Below, one piece after another: positions 1-12,493 of a stretch of DNA of 64,000 bases. The DNA comes from Gnetum montanum (Eukaryota > Streptophyta > Gnetopsida > Gnetales > Gnetaceae). Numbering within the stretch: the stretch's first letter is position 1; the number at the start of each line of letters is the position of its first letter. Below the pieces are notes generated by a model, which was given only the letters and a program-made list of their open reading frames with translations, made no database searches and had not been told where the DNA came from. A program made the position numbers and the translations under genes. The DNA lies in assembly GCA_015680685.1 (NCBI GenBank), contig MNCI01028444.1, positions 476,497 through 540,496 on the forward strand. Direction: 5' to 3'.

Positions 1-2588
1 CTTCAGCCCTTAATATCAAATGTGCTTAAGCTATTATGATAATTATATTTGTAGAGCTCATATATGAATTGATTCTTCCTCAATTTTCTTGAATGAAGCT
101 CCATTTAGTTTATTCCCTTTTTATTCATTCAAGCTCTTTTCTTAAAGCCTTTTTGCAAGTATTTATACATATAGGGATGTTGACTTAGTAAGGCCCTATT
201 TAATTAAGTTTTAATATATCTTAATTGCTAATGTGGCCTATTAAAGCTAATCTTTTGACTCCTTTTTTATTCATGCTTTTGAAGCTTTATGATAAGATGT
301 TTTCAAAACATAAGTGTATTTGTTCCATATAAATGGCTTCTTCCCATCTACATGAAACATCTAGATGTTGTCATTGAATTTCTTATTTTAAAAGGTAATA
401 TAAGTATTGAGTTTTCATCATGCTATGCTAAGGCTTGAAATTTAAACCTTTTTATCAATTAGGCCTCGTTACTTTTTAAAGGAAAACTTTACATGTCTTT
501 TGTTTGCATCTATATGGCTAGAAACCTTATTTAGATGCTGATGTGGAAAGCTGAATTTTACTCCTGCATGATGAGCTAATAAGATTATTCCTTTTCCAAA
601 CACGTGTATAAATTCTCAATCTAGATACCTTCCTTTTATCTAGGTACTTCATCTAAATGCTAATGTGTCAAGATCCTTAATAAATTGAACATTGTACTTG
701 AGCTTGAAAAGTATTTTGATTAGTTGGACTATAATTGATATTTAGCATGTGTTTGTATTTTTTATATCTAGTCTTCTTCCCATTGAGATACTTCATCTAG
801 ATGCCAACATGGCATATTAAGCCAAATAAAACTTTTATTGGGCCTTTTAAAACAATACATTAACTATAATCTGACATGGTGCCCTCACCTTTCTTCACAC
901 GTTAAATTGATAGCTATTTCTAAATTAAACATGTCTTTATTTCTTATAATAATGTTCATTTTTCAAATAAATGACTTTTTGTAGATGACAATGTGGATAA
1001 TTTTCCTTAGATCAATAAGTATGTTGAGTTATAACCGAGTGATTTAATCACATACACAAGGCCTAAACTTGAAACTTAGTTCATGTTTCTTTATATACAT
1101 TCAAATGAAAGCTTCTTACTAAATGCTGACATGACACCTTAAAGCAAGAGGTAGTAACTTTTTCTTTTATTGCATATTTTATAAATAGGGTCCTTGTATG
1201 TTTGATCTTCTTTCAACAAAGTTGAAATGCATACATGGTAGTTTTTTTTCCTTCAAGTACAATGACCTTTCTCTTATAAAAAATATGGTTAAAACATATG
1301 CTAACATGGTGATAGTAGGCCAAACTTGATGATCTTTCTCTTATAAAACATATGCTTAAAACAAACTCTTTGTATATTTGGTTTCTTCTATGATTTTAAG
1401 CTTTACTTCGAGTTCTACCAATGCGATGCCTTATATGCTGATGTGGCATTAAACCTTTATTACCCTTAAATCATACGTGACTCAAAAGATTTAAAGTCCA
1501 ATAAGCTATAATGAATTGGATTTATATTACAGATATTTGAATACTGCATACCCTCAACTTCAACTTTAAAAAGGTATTGTAATGCTGATTCAAATTAAAA
1601 TTCTAGACTTAGTATTTAGTCACATGTTTTTGTATGAAGAAAAGGACTTTTTAACTCACTCTTCTTTTAATCAAGCTCTATTTTTATTGTTTTAAAAACA
1701 TTTTGTTGCTTAATTCCTAAGCTCTTTGGATCGAACTCCAAACTAGCCTTAGCGTAATTAAATATCATTATGGGCATTTTCTTTTAAAGCATAGTGTGAG
1801 CTTAGAATACATGCTCAAATTATATTTTAAGGTAATGTCTCCTTCACCCTTCATTAGTTCAATCTTTTTATATTTTGTGCTAAATTGAACCTAGAGTGTT
1901 TTGCACTCTTTCTTACTTTATGATTATAAGGTCACTAGACTTAAAACTTATAATACCACCTTTTAAGGGAGCACCTTCATAAGTCCTTCAAGCATTATAA
2001 CTTATCTTAAACTTGATTTTACAATGGCTTAGGGGTCATAGATTCTCATAATGAAATAACTTATCCTTTCTATGACTTTAAGTTCTAATTTATTTAAAAC
2101 TTAAAACACTTTTCAAACATTTTGCTCCATAGAATGATCTAAATGTGACAAAAATTTTCTTATTAAAGAATGAATGAGGAAAATAAACTTTAAATAAAAT
2201 TTTGGGAAATCTAAAGGCTAGAACTTCACAATCAAGCATAGAGATATTTTCTAAGGTCTCTTAACATGTTGAGGTAAGCTTGGATTAAGAGAAAAACATC
2301 AAATACATCTCTAATTCATCCAATATGTGCAACATGCTCAAAACCCATGAAAACATGCATAGACTATTGAACCCTCACTCAAATAATATTAAATGCACTA
2401 AGAAACTGAATACAAACATGAGAAATGACTTACACAAGCTAGAGAAGTTTGGAACAAGCTCATGCAAAGAGATATATAAGCTTTGACATGTAATTAAGAT
2501 GAAAGGGATTGAAACCCTTCAACATGAATATGGAATAAGAGAGAGAAAAACTTGAATTTGCAAATTTGGAGTGAATCTTATAAAATAG
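1..2588. other. A+T-rich intergenic DNA, no gene seen
   Basis: No ORF here resembles a protein family I know. The only structure is a degenerate repeated block at about 200-1480, entered separately. The right edge ends in AATAG (2584-2588), the left copy of the E1 target-site duplication, so this is the pre-insertion host sequence that resumes at 12494. Confidence 0.7.
200..1480 (+). repeat. Highly degenerate tandem repeat, about 120-140 bp period
   Basis: A core close to CTAGATGCTGATGTGGC recurs near 228, 534, 656, 797, 866, 988, 1122, 1300 and 1436, with most spacings of 120-180 bp. It is often preceded by a CTTCTTCCCATCTAGATACTTC-like stretch (near 347, 628 and 770) and followed by a TTAAAGC-like stretch. 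Copies are poorly conserved, so this would be an old satellite-like array. A dot plot is needed for its true period and extent. Confidence 0.4.
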
Positions 2589-3392
2589 TGATGAGCGGTG
2601 AGGTACCCCTACGCTCAACCATATGAATATGAGCATTTCATGCACGATTCGGTTGAATTCCAAGGACTAAGTGCTTATGTGCCTTTGTGGAACAAGAGAG
2701 AGTTGGTTAATCGTTATCTTCTCAAAATTACTTATATGTCATGATTGTATGGTTAAGTAAGCTTGAGGCATATGATTTTTATGTCTTTTATGTTTTTATG
2801 TCCTATGCTAATAGGGAAGGAGAGAGATAACTAATTGACTAATTTAACTTAACTACTCATTAACTAAGTTCTAACTAATCCTAACACTAGCATCTGTTCT
2901 CACTTGCCATACACATCTTGAACCAGTGCAACACTACTGGGATTACCAAACGCTAATCGTTACTGGGTTACCAAGTATTACACACATGCTCAAAGTGATC
3001 GTACTGTGTGTTTACTTAAGAAAGTGTAGGGTGAGAGAAGAAATTAATTAACTAGGAAAGCATTTAATAACATCAATTAACACTAATTAATGTATTCTGG
3101 ATGCTGTAAGGTTTATCATAAAGTTCATCTTTATTGCCATACACAAGGTGTGCTCAAGTACACAATGCTTGAATAAAGATTTTTCACTTTATGACTCCTA
3201 CTATGGGCACGCAGAAATAATTCTAACTCTAGGAGGAAGAAAAGGCAAGAGTTAAACTAATGGTCTAACTATCTATTACAAAACTAAGTGTGCTTGCCTC
3301 TTATTTATAGACAAGGAGATAGGTCCCGGTATAGGGTATTTGACATCGCATGGTAGGCTCTAATATCGTGGCCTCGATATCATGGTTCATCA
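2589..3392 (-). repeat. E1 3' LTR
   Basis: Starts TGATGAGCGG and ends GGTTCATCA on the plus strand, so it has TGATGA...TCATCA termini. On the minus strand a TATA-like TCTATAAATAA lies at about 3300-3311. The U3 side (about 3320-3392) carries GATATC/GACATC-type short repeats. The U5 end at 2589-2630 is nearly the same as in all sister LTRs. It matches 11682-12488 along its whole length. Confidence 0.93.
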
Positions 3393-3412
3393 TACCTCCA
3401 TGACTGAATGAA
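3393..3412 (-). promoter_or_regulatory. E1 polypurine tract (degraded)
   Basis: On the minus strand CATGGAGGTA abuts the 3' LTR start, where the plus-strand primer is expected. The matching position in E2 has an intact run of six G. The E1 tract looks eroded by base changes. Confidence 0.6.
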
Positions 3413-5285
3413 AACTCGTCCTTGAGTTCCTTACAAGATATTGAGAAGGTATGGGATTATTGACTAATTGACAACTGATGGTGGAATGGGATAATAGACT
3501 CAATGTGCCTAGTGAATGGATCAATAAGCATATTACAATGTTAGTGTTCATGACCATTTTGGTAAACACTCGTACATAAATGACATCCAATCCTTTATTT
3601 GTTAGTTTCAATAGAAAGAGAGAGAGAAAGAAGATGAAGTGTGTTATCGCCAATGCCAAGATTACACCTTCCGTTATTTATCCATAGCCACGCCACCAAA
3701 CTTGCTTCTTTCATAAACACTCTAGTTTGGGTCCATCCTGAGTGCTTCCTCTAAGCCCAGTCCATTGTTTGTATGATCGCCATCTACACACACAACACAA
3801 TCACAAATGAGTAAGGATAGATAATCCACAATGTAGTTGATACCTTGCCTTGATATGAAGCGCATTGGCTGAGTTGTGGTTATGGCAGAAACTGGTTTGG
3901 AGATTTATCACTGGTGACTACCCAAGGTGTAGGGGCTAGACAAATAGTAGAATGGAAAAAATTGAAAAATTTGTGCTAGGGCCCCCATGACTAAGAGTGA
4001 ACCTCCAGTAGCTATAAGATGGAAAAATATGAGGATCAAGAAAGATTGGAAAAATAACAATGGCAACGCCAATAAAATGGATGCCATGGATGAGGATGAA
4101 ACAAGAAATGATTAATTGCAGGAAATGTTTAAGGTAAAGAAGTTAACAATTGCACCAAAAAGGAATGCCAGTGGGTCCTTCCCAAAGTAGGTTCATGCCC
4201 TTTATGCCCTGACAAACCCACAAACCAAAGAGTCTGTAGGCTCTAGGAATGTCATTTGGAAGCAAGAGTTAAAAACCTACTCACAAGAATTCACCAAAGA
4301 AAAAGAATGCATCAACCCAAAGACAGACTAATGATAAAACTGACAATGAGGTGGAAAATGTGAAGAAAGATGGAGAGGAGAGAATGAGATGGAATCCCAA
4401 AAATGAGGGTGTAAAGTCCCTAGTGTATTTCATGGTTAATGTGACTGAGTAGAACTCATTCCAAATCTGGACTCAAACCATCCACATTCAGTGACCTCAC
4501 ATCAATGCACTTGGCCAATCCATCTTCTTGAAGAAACAAGAATGCCTTCACAAAGAGTGACCACCATCCCAAGGAGAGCGAGAGGGAGAAGTAGGAAGCG
4601 AGAAAGGATGTTAGATAGAGGGAACCTTTAGGCATGGGTAACATGTCTTTCTAGTTCCATAACCAGTGCTTGTAGCACATATTGCTTTATTATGTCTAAG
4701 GGGTGTGCTTTGAATTCACACTTTTTTCTTTTTTCTTTTTGCATGAAAACCACACCATGCAAAAACTTATTTTTATTTACTCAGCTTCTTGATATTTGAT
4801 TGATGGAAGAATGGCAGAAAACCTAAGAAAAAACATCCAAGCACCCAAGAGAATGGCTAGCACAAATTTATCAAATACCCTTGAAGCCACACCCTTTTTA
4901 TCCATTGAGTCCTTCCTTGGTTTGAAGAATATCCAACTGCCAATTTATTAACTAGTTTACTTAGAAAAATAGGACTATACAGTTCCAAGCCAAAGGAGAC
5001 CATATAGTTGAATGGATGAGTGGATGGCATGGACTCATTGCCTGTTTTACCAAAAGAACCATACCTTAATATCAGCATCATAATTTAAAGGTAAAAACCA
5101 AACATTAGCAATCAATATTGTATAATTTAATCCACCATCATGATCACTTATTGGATGATGAATAAAAGTAAATCAAGCAAACAAAGAAATAGTAAAAATA
5201 TGAACGATGGTGTAAAACAAAAATAAGAAAAGTTGGAAAAATGTGTAAAACAAAAATGTGCAAAACAAAAATTCAAAAAGAATTG
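3393..5285 (-). other. E1 3' untranslated/spacer region between pol and the 3' LTR
   Basis: About 1.9 kb with no convincing ORF. Blocks at about 4165-4230 (GTGGGTCCTTCCC and following) and 4440-4700 recur in the same order in E2 (18240-18760), in E3 (16255-16300 and 26000-26130) and, reversed, in E5 (56830-57400). This is therefore a family-wide 3' region. Athila relatives can carry an env-like gene here; I see no surviving one in E1. Confidence 0.7.
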
Positions 5286-5289
5286 AGGG

Positions 5290-6480
5290 CCTAGAACGGT
5301 TAGCATAGCTGACCATCTCCCCCATGATTGAGTTGGAAGGAGGAGATCCAAAATAATGAGAAAGGTTTTCCACCAACATAGGTAGCATGTGTACTGGCTG
5401 TCCTAAGCTCATGGAAAGGTTCGGTTTGTTGCACGTTAACCAATAGTTTCTTGTCTAGGCTCTTAGGTTTGTATATTTTCATGGCCCTTGAAGGAAAATT
5501 TGCATAAATAATACAAGGTCCTTCCCACAATGTTTGAAATTTAGTACATTGTGGCACATGTGTGGGATTCCAGTAGAGAACGTGATCTTTTGGTTAATAT
5601 TTAAATTTCCTAATTCTTAGGTCATGACATTGCTTATTGAATGCCTTGTGCAATTCGTTACATGACAATGTAGCTAGTTGATTTTCATCTAGTAAGTTAA
5701 GGGTTACTAACTGTTGTTTCTATGCTAGATCAAGGTTAAGGTTGAGGTCACATGCGGTGGATAGTGTACAAAGTTCAGTTTGAATGAGAAGCATTGGTAA
5801 TTTACTGTACACTAACTCTTAGGAAGAGTAGCCTGTAGGGAGTTTCCATGTGGAGTGGTATGCCCAAAGAACATTGTTCAATTTAGTGCTCCACTCTCAC
5901 CTAAACTTGTTAATAGTTCTTGTCAATATCTTCATAATCTCCCTGTTGGTAACTCTGGCTTGATTGTTCGCTTGGGGGTGGTATGGTGTTGTTAGTTTGT
6001 GTTCAACCCATAAGCGTTGCATTAATTTTTGAAAAGTCGCACATGTGAAATGTGTACCATTGTTTGAAATAAGTGCACGAGGCACACAAAACCTATTTAT
6101 GATTTGTTGTTGAATAAATCGTATAGTTGTAGATGATGTACAATCCTTAACAGTAGTTGCTTTTGCCCATTTTGCAAGGTAATCAACAAAAACAATATTA
6201 TAAGCTTTTCCATTGGACATTGGTGTAATTGGCCCCATAAAATCAATTCCCCAAATGTCAAAGGGTTCTAAAGGTTGGATCCATTGTTGCGGACCCTCCA
6301 TTTTAGCAGTCATTCCCCCATCATGTTGACAACACTTACAAGATTGGACAAAACAATGGACGTCTTGAAACAATGTAGGCCAATATTATCCTACAAGCAG
6401 GTTCTTAATGGTTGTTCATCTATTGGTGTAATGACACCCACAAGGACCCTCATGAGAGTCTTGGAGAACTCACAGTTGAT
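5290..6480 (-). pseudogene. E1 integrase and C-terminal tail (gypsy), inactive
   Basis: Last domain of the polyprotein; integrase inserts element cDNA into host DNA. Reading down the minus strand, the HHCC zinc-binding region lies at about 6480-6300 (SHEGPCGCHYT, then SCKCCQHDGG). The catalytic core lies at about 6290-5890 with WGIDFMGP. The second acidic residue is lost (SNNGTHF, where the family has SDNGTHF), and the Glu region reads QANNQARVTNREI where related copies have QVE. The catalytic triad therefore looks broken. The tail at 5557-5300 reads LWEGPCIIYANFPSRAM and ends SSFQLNHGGDGQLC, a block shared with E2 and E5. The longest uninterrupted stretches are 5897-6373 and 5300-5557, with stops between. 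Confidence 0.88.
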
Positions 6481-6677
6481 CTATATTGGGAACACACCAT
6501 TGAACCAAGCCATTGGAACACACTTTGTAAAGTTGCCCATTGATCTCCATAAAGTACTTGAGTCGGTGAAGAAACTGTTTTTCTTCTTAAGGTTTAACTC
6601 TTGTGGTATTTGTTGGATGAGGAGATAGGTAAGAATGCTACTATACCAATTTGTCTCCATGGATGATTGATTATTCA

Positions 6678-7110
6678 CTACATCCAAAAAGAGGAGTTCA
6701 CTTGGAAAAAAATAGAAATTGGATACTCATCCTCTTTGTTGTCCCATTGCAACTGAGATAAATGATCAGCAACTATGTTCTCGATGCCTTTACGATCAAT
6801 CATTGGAAGATCAAACTCTTGTAAGATTACAAGCCATCGTATGATGCAAGGGCTTACTGTTGGCTTATTCATTAAGAACTTTATTACACTATGATCTGTG
6901 TGTATGAATACCTTATAGCCCAAGACATAGTGCCTAGCTTTTTCTAGTGCAAACACTACAACCATTAATTATTTCTCTGTGGTAGTGTAGTTAAGTTGTG
7001 CACCAACGATACTTCTACTTGCACAGTGGATGTAATAAGGACGCTTTTGGTTATCTAACTATGTAAGTATGGATCCTAAGGCATAGTTGGACATGTCAAT
7101 AATGATATGG
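6678..7110 (-). pseudogene. E1 RNase H domain
   Basis: Degrades the RNA strand during reverse transcription. Near 7090 the minus strand encodes IDMSNYALGS, matching the first acidic motif of the gypsy RNase H. The open stretch 6678-6965 encodes ARHYVLGYKVFIHTDHS and later ENIVADHLSQLQWDN, both hallmark blocks. An in-frame TAA interrupts the expected TEKELM block near 6967. It lies between RT (7130 onward) and integrase (below 6480), the normal gypsy order. Confidence 0.88.
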
Positions 7111-7129
7111 AATGGTTTAGACTAGTCAG

Positions 7130-8215
7130 GAGCTTGTAGAATGGGTGTTTCTACTAGCTTCTGCTTTAAAGTTTGAAAAGCTAGTTCACATTCCCTGGTC
7201 CATTTTAAAGGTACGTCCTTTTTCGTTAATTTCACCAATGGTTTGGAAAGATTTGAAAAGTTTTTAATAAATCTCCTATAGTAGCCATTGTGTCCAAGGA
7301 ATGACTAAATATCTTCGACGGTTTTTGGTTGATGGGTAGTTCCTTTGATAACTTTGATTTTCTTGGGGTCTACCTCTATTCCTATGTGCAAGATTTTGTG
7401 CCCTAGTACTACACCTTCTTGGACCATCAAATGGATTTTCTACTAGTTGATCCTCAAATTGGTTTCTACACATCTTTTTAACACTTTCTCTAACTGGTCC
7501 AAGGCTTGATCAAAGTTTGCTCCATAAGTGGAGAAGTCGTCCATAAAGACCTCCACGCCATTCCCTATCTATTGTTGGAATATGCTTAGAACTAGTCGTT
7601 GAAATGTTGTAGGGGCATTGCACAAGCCAAACATCATCTATTTGTATGCAAACATTCCCCAAGGACTAGTGAACGTAGTCTTGGTTTGGTCTTCTAGGGC
7701 TATTTGTATGTTGTTATATCCACTATATCCATCAAAAAAATTGTAATAGCGATGCCCTACGATGATGTCTAAGACTTGGTCGAAAAATGACAATGAAAAG
7801 TAATCTTTGAATGTTGCCATATTTACTAGCCTGAAATCTATGTAGATCCTCCATTTGCCTTCCTTTTTAGGTACAATAACTAAGGGGCTAACCCATTCGC
7901 TATCAGCAATGAGGTATATGAACCTAGCCTTGAGAAGCTACTTGATTTCTTCCTTAACTACTTACTTTAGCTTTGGGTTCAATCTCCTTTGCAATTATCT
8001 TCGAGGCTTCATGGAGGGGTCAGTGTAAATTCTATGTTGGCATATCCTAGGATCAATTTCAATTAATTTAAGATATGACCAAGCAAAGGCTTTTGACCAT
8101 TTATTTATTACCTTTAGTAATCTCTCTTTTTGTTGAGGAACAAACTTAGTATTAATAATTACCAATTTTTCATTTTTAAGGAACGTGTATTCCATACCGG
8201 TGGGCAATGGTTTCA
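7130..8215 (-). pseudogene. E1 reverse transcriptase
   Basis: Copies element RNA to cDNA in the cytoplasmic particle. The N-terminal part at 8207-7995 ends IDPRICQHRIYTDPSMKPR. The palm at 7820-7638 reads VLDIIVGHRYYNFFDGYSGYN and then EDQTKTTFTSPWGMFAYK. The catalytic FMDD is intact at 7535-7546 (VFMDDFSTYG), and the neighbourhood resembles Athila/Tat RTs. Several stops break the frame, so no full protein can be made without readthrough. Confidence 0.9.
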
Positions 8216-8539
8216 GCTCAAGGGGCTCCTGCTTAAATTTCTCAAAGATTTTGAACTTTCCCTAGTTGATATTTTCAAGGCTAAGACTTGGAAGTTGATG
8301 GTGGAATTACTCTAATGCGTCTATGCTATGAATGTAAGTGCAAGTCAAACCCTTAGTTGGTTCCATGGATATAATTGAATTGCTTTCTTGATTAGCTATC
8401 AGCCACTAGGTGCCTTCCTGTCATGTGATTGCTACATATAGGCATCTTTTTATGTTGATCACTTGTGCACACTGATTGCATGCAGGTAGTGCTAAACTGT
8501 GCATAAACCATGACCTCTATATGCAATTACATCCTGTGT

Positions 8540-8895
8540 CATTGTATTCCATCCATGGAACTTTCTTCTTCTCGATATTTCCAAATGTATTTTCCTTTGA
8601 TATTTTTAGGGAAAGATCATGAATTCCTAGGCACGCGTCAATTGTGCTTAGCCATGCTCTTCTCATTATGATTGGGAAATCCCCCTTACTATTTTTTACT
8701 TAAATCACTAGGAAGTTAGCTGGATACGACCATCCACAAACAGTGTTGACAATGTTCTCCACTAGTCCCAACAGGATAGTGATGGACTGGTCGATCAACT
8801 CTAAACAAATGTTACTCTTTTTGAGTGGAGGTAGGTTCGAAGCCTTGTACATTTCTTGAGAAATCAAGTTAACACCAGAACCTGAATCCAAAAGA
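8540..8895 (-). pseudogene. E1 aspartic protease
   Basis: Retropepsin-like protease that cleaves Gag-Pol. The catalytic triplet D-S-G is at 8880-8888 in the context LLDSGSGVNLISQEMYKA. The open frame 8700-8891 continues through LVENIVNTVCGWSYPANF, typical of the flap and C-terminal strand region. A related block downstream ends near 8540. It lies directly between the Gag C-terminus and RT. Confidence 0.82.
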
Positions 8896-11110
8896 GCCTT
8901 TCATAGTTCATTTCTAGCGATTTGTAAATATATTAGAGGACTCCCAGGATCAGAGAATTTCCTACGAAGATGGACAACTTTGATCCAATAGGTGACGACA
9001 TGTGTTAGCATGATTGTATGCATTGAGTGCGGTGGTTGGGTTGAAGGAGGCTTTGAAGTTTTGATTGATATTGAGGTGTCTAATAAATCAGTTTCTTGTG
9101 ATTGGAAGGGCTTGGTTGGACTATTGGTTCTAAGGAAAGGTCTTTTCTTCATGCGATTATCAGAACCAACAGTAGGTTGAGAGTTAACAGCCCTTGTGGC
9201 ATTACGTTGCTGAGGCTGGGCAAGGAGTTCACCTTGCATCGTGGGAGCAGGTGGTAGTGGAGCTATTAGTGGAAGAGATGCAGTCAGATGAGAAGGATGG
9301 TATGTTTGTAGAACATCACCCCTAGAAGAGGGCCTTCCATAATACTTGCGGGCTTGGTAGTGATGGTGAGGAGTAACGTGACTAGTAGAGTCACATGGAG
9401 AGATTGACTACTACATGTAATATCCATATGGATCAGGTTGCCAGTAAGGATACTGTTGCCTTGGTGGTGGCATTCCCCATGATTGTGGGTATTGCCACTA
9501 TTGATACTGCTCGATTGGTTGTGGTGGAGTTCCACTTAGATAATATGTTAAGGGTCGGTGGAATTGCCTAGGGTTACTTTGAGGATAAGGTAATGTTTGG
9601 GGTGTTTGCCTTTTGTTTAATCGTGGGTTGAGTGCATACACCCCAGACTCCTGTAGATGTGAGATTATAGGGTAACATCCCTTAGGATGGTCATATTGAC
9701 ATATCTTACATCCACTATCATTGTTTGTTTCCGAATCCACAACCTCTTCAATGATGGAAACTTTTCCCTTACCCTTTCTACGTGCATGTTAAGCTTCTCT
9801 CTTTTTTCTTTTTTCATGATCACTAACTTGCTCTCTAGACTCCTCTACTATTTTAAGAATAGTTTGAAATCTATTGTCTAGGGAATTCCACATTTGTTCT
9901 GCCTTTACTGATACTTCTAATGTCAACTTTTGGATAGGCAAAGTTTTCCTATTCACCATCTGTTCGAGTGGTGACTCTTCTTCATCCTCACAAAATCTTA
10001 CTCCCCTCTTCTAGAGGGAAGGATCTCAGTTATACTCTTCCACACTTTCTCTCTTCCGTAGCTCACCTTCTCCCTTAGCAACTTGCTCCAATAGTCTTTA
10101 AATTTAATGGAACCTAAGCTCGGATAGTCTTCCTTGGGCATAAGTCCCAAGGGTTCTTCTCGTTTCATGCCTAAGCCCATCTACAAGATGGCGTAGTTGA
10201 TCCCTTTGTGAATAACCATCGCTAGGACAATGATGTAACAGTGCATAGTATTGGCCCATGGCAGCATCCAAGGGTTCGTGTCCTCCTTATTTCCAACCTT
10301 GGATTTTCTTTCACAAGTTGTACACTCGGGAGTATGTTTGGTACTTATTGTTGAACAATTCTAACATGGTACTCCACCTACGAATGGATTCCAGTTCTAA
10401 GGACTAATACTAATGTTTTGCTTCTTTAACTAGTGTCTGCAAGAACAACTTAATTTTTTGCCATTTATTCTCTATGTTTTGTAAGGCACATGCATCATGG
10501 AATGCTTGTAAGTGATTCTGAGGACCAATGTTGTATCCCCCTTCAAATCGTGTGTTATTGTTCATATCTAATCTCTTGATCCTACTATATTTTTGGTGCC
10601 TTGTTGGAATTCTAACAACCTGAATTATGTCTAACATACTTCGAATAGCGAGTAGGGGTTCATCGTGATCATCTCATCCATGGTGTCTATGATGCCTACG
10701 TTGTTCCCTACTCTTGCTTCTTCTATGTTGTAATTCTGTAGATTGCCCTTGTCCCCTTTCCTTGTTGTTTCATTTATGACTTCCACTTTGCCTACCTTTA
10801 TCCCCATGGTCTTTTTCTTTATGACTGCATATAGATATTGAAGGAGAGGGTGAAGGGGATGATGAAGGTGAAGAAGAAGAAGAATTATCACCATGACGAT
10901 GTCTACTACCTTCTCTTCAGTGGTCTTGGCCTCGATTGCAATTGTGATCAGAATATCCATCTTTATCATGTGTCTGTGTCCCTTTTTTGGACCCTTTGTG
11001 CCCATGGGTATCAAAACTTGGGTTATGAATAGTGAAATGAAGGTTCTAATACAAAACCCCTTGGCCAAAGTCAAGGGGAGGAACATTGGTGTGTGCGTAA
11101 TTGCCTGAGG
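8896..11110 (-). pseudogene. E1 gag with His/Arg-rich start and short zinc knuckle
   Basis: Structural capsid/nucleocapsid protein, broken by stops. In transcription order: a His/Asp-containing block (about 11030-10910, ending RHRHGDNSS); a Ser/Pro linker (10905-10850); a His/Arg-rich block (HRRSKSREQRRHHRHHG, about 10720-10670); then the gag core at 10637-10410, with IPTRHQKYSRIKRLDMNN and HLQAFHDACALQNIENKW. Further C-terminal, at 9735-9700, is a zinc knuckle-like CKICQYDHPKGC, spaced CX2CX3HX3C rather than the usual CX2CX4HX4C. Pro/Gln/Tyr-rich sequence follows at 9700-9500. The 165-codon frame at 10631-11128 is an out-of-frame shadow of the His-rich part. Confidence 0.8.
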
Positions 11111-11663
11111 TAGGTTGACCACCCTCATTTTCGCTTAAGACATGTGGGACATCCTGAGACCATTTACCCTTCAAAGACTTATGATGTCTCTCCTGTTACA
11201 AGTCCCTTTGATGTTGTGCCTCCGTGGGACAGTATTCTCTCGAGTCATGGTCTTGCACAATGTATTCTGTGTGTAAGTGCTACATGCCAATTTGTGTGAG
11301 AGCACGAAGAAGAATTCTTGAGATTGAACAATCAGGAGGTAACCCTATGTTACCTTCTAAGTCTTGCCAATGTAGTTGTTCATCTTAATGGAGGATAAAG
11401 GTGAAGTCTTGTATATACTCATCAGGATAAATATATACCATTCGAAATTGTTGAGGGATTGACAGATCAACGTCATGTGTATTATGCTGCCGATTGTTTC
11501 CTGTTTCAGACCTAAGCGGTGAAGTGCTTTTATATGAAGAAGGAGACATACTTGTTTGTTTAGTGTGCAATGTATTATTTTCTTTTCCTCAACCAACCCT
11601 AAGGGTTCGTTCCAATGATGTGAATGATTTCCTAAGTTCTAATTAGCGCACAAACAACTAAGT

Positions 11664-11681
11664 CCTTGACAATGGTACCAA
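11664..11681 (-). promoter_or_regulatory. E1 primer binding site (tRNA-Asp type, degraded)
   Basis: Immediately inside the 5' LTR the minus strand reads TTGGTACCATTGTCAAGG. The standard plant tRNA-Asp primer site is TGGCGCCGTTGCCGGGGA. Nearly all differences are losses of CG or CCG, as expected from cytosine deamination. Confidence 0.8.
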
Positions 11682-12488
11682 TGATGAGCGACAAGGTACC
11701 CCTACGCTCAACCATATGAATATGATCATTTCATGCATGATTTGGTTGAATTCCAAGGACTAAGTGCTTATGCACCTTTGTGGAACAAAAATGGGTTGGT
11801 TAATCATTATCTTCCCAAACTTACTTGTATGTCACGATTGTATGGTTAAGTAAGCTTGAGGCATATGATTTTTATATCTTTTATGTTTTTATGTCCTATG
11901 CTAATAGGGAAGAAGAGAGATAACTAATTGACTAATTTAACTTAACTACTCATTAACTAAGTTCTAACTAATCCTAACACCAGCATCCGTTCTCACTTGA
12001 CGTACATATCCTGAACTAGTGCAACACTACTGGGATTACCAAACGCTAATCGTTATTGGGTTACCAAGTATTACACGCATGCATGAAGTGATCGTACTAT
12101 GTGTGTTTACTTAAGAAAGTGTAGGGTGAGAGAAGACATTAATTAACTAGGAAAGCATTTAATAGCATCAATTAACACTAATTAATTTATTCTAGATGCT
12201 AAAAGGTTTATCATAAAGTTTATCTTTATTTTTGTACACAAGGTGTGGTCAAGTACATAATGCTCGAATAAAGATCTATTCACTTTATGACTCCTATTGT
12301 GGGCACACAAAAATAATTCTAACTTTGGGAGGGAGAAAAGACAAGAGTTTAGCTAAGGGTCTAACTATCTATTGCAAAACCAACTGCACCTGCCTCTTAT
12401 TTATAGGCAAGCAGACAGGTCTTGATATTGGGTATCTGACATCGCATGGTAGGCTTCGATATCGCAAACCTGATATTGCGGTTCATCA
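11682..12488 (-). repeat. E1 5' LTR
   Basis: Partner of 2589-3392. It has the same TGATGA...TTCATCA ends and is followed by AATAG at 12489-12493. On the minus strand a TATA-like CCTATAAATAA lies at about 12396-12407. The R/U5 part carries the repeated ACTGGGATTACCAA motif (about 12028-12075). The U3 end has GATATTGGG/GATATCGC-type short repeats. Confidence 0.93.
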
Positions 12489-12493
12489 AATAG

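Larger units (their letters stand above)
2584..12493 (-). mobile_element. E1: complete Ty3/gypsy (Athila/Tat-like) LTR retrotransposon with target duplication
   Basis: A full-length but defective element, transcribed on the minus strand. LTRs of 804 bp (2589-3392) and 807 bp (11682-12488) are very similar by eye. They are flanked by a perfect 5-bp duplication, AATAG at 2584-2588 and 12489-12493. Order in transcription sense: 5' LTR, tRNA-Asp-type primer site, Gag with His-rich start and short zinc knuckle, aspartic protease, reverse transcriptase (FMDD intact), RNase H, integrase, C-terminal tail, long 3' UTR, purine tract, 3' LTR. Stops and an altered integrase core make it non-autonomous today. 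The close LTR match suggests it is the youngest complete element here (inference). Confidence 0.93.

Noticed and set aside
5148-5412. Phe-rich minus-strand ORFs as a membrane protein
   Set aside because: They are translations of the T-rich TTTTACAC stretch that follows pol and overlap the end of the pol frame.
10631-11128. 165-codon minus-strand ORF, apparently hydrophobic
   Set aside because: It is an alternative frame of the His/Arg/Ser-rich gag start. The real gag frame there reads HRRSKSREQRRHHRHH, as in sister elements.
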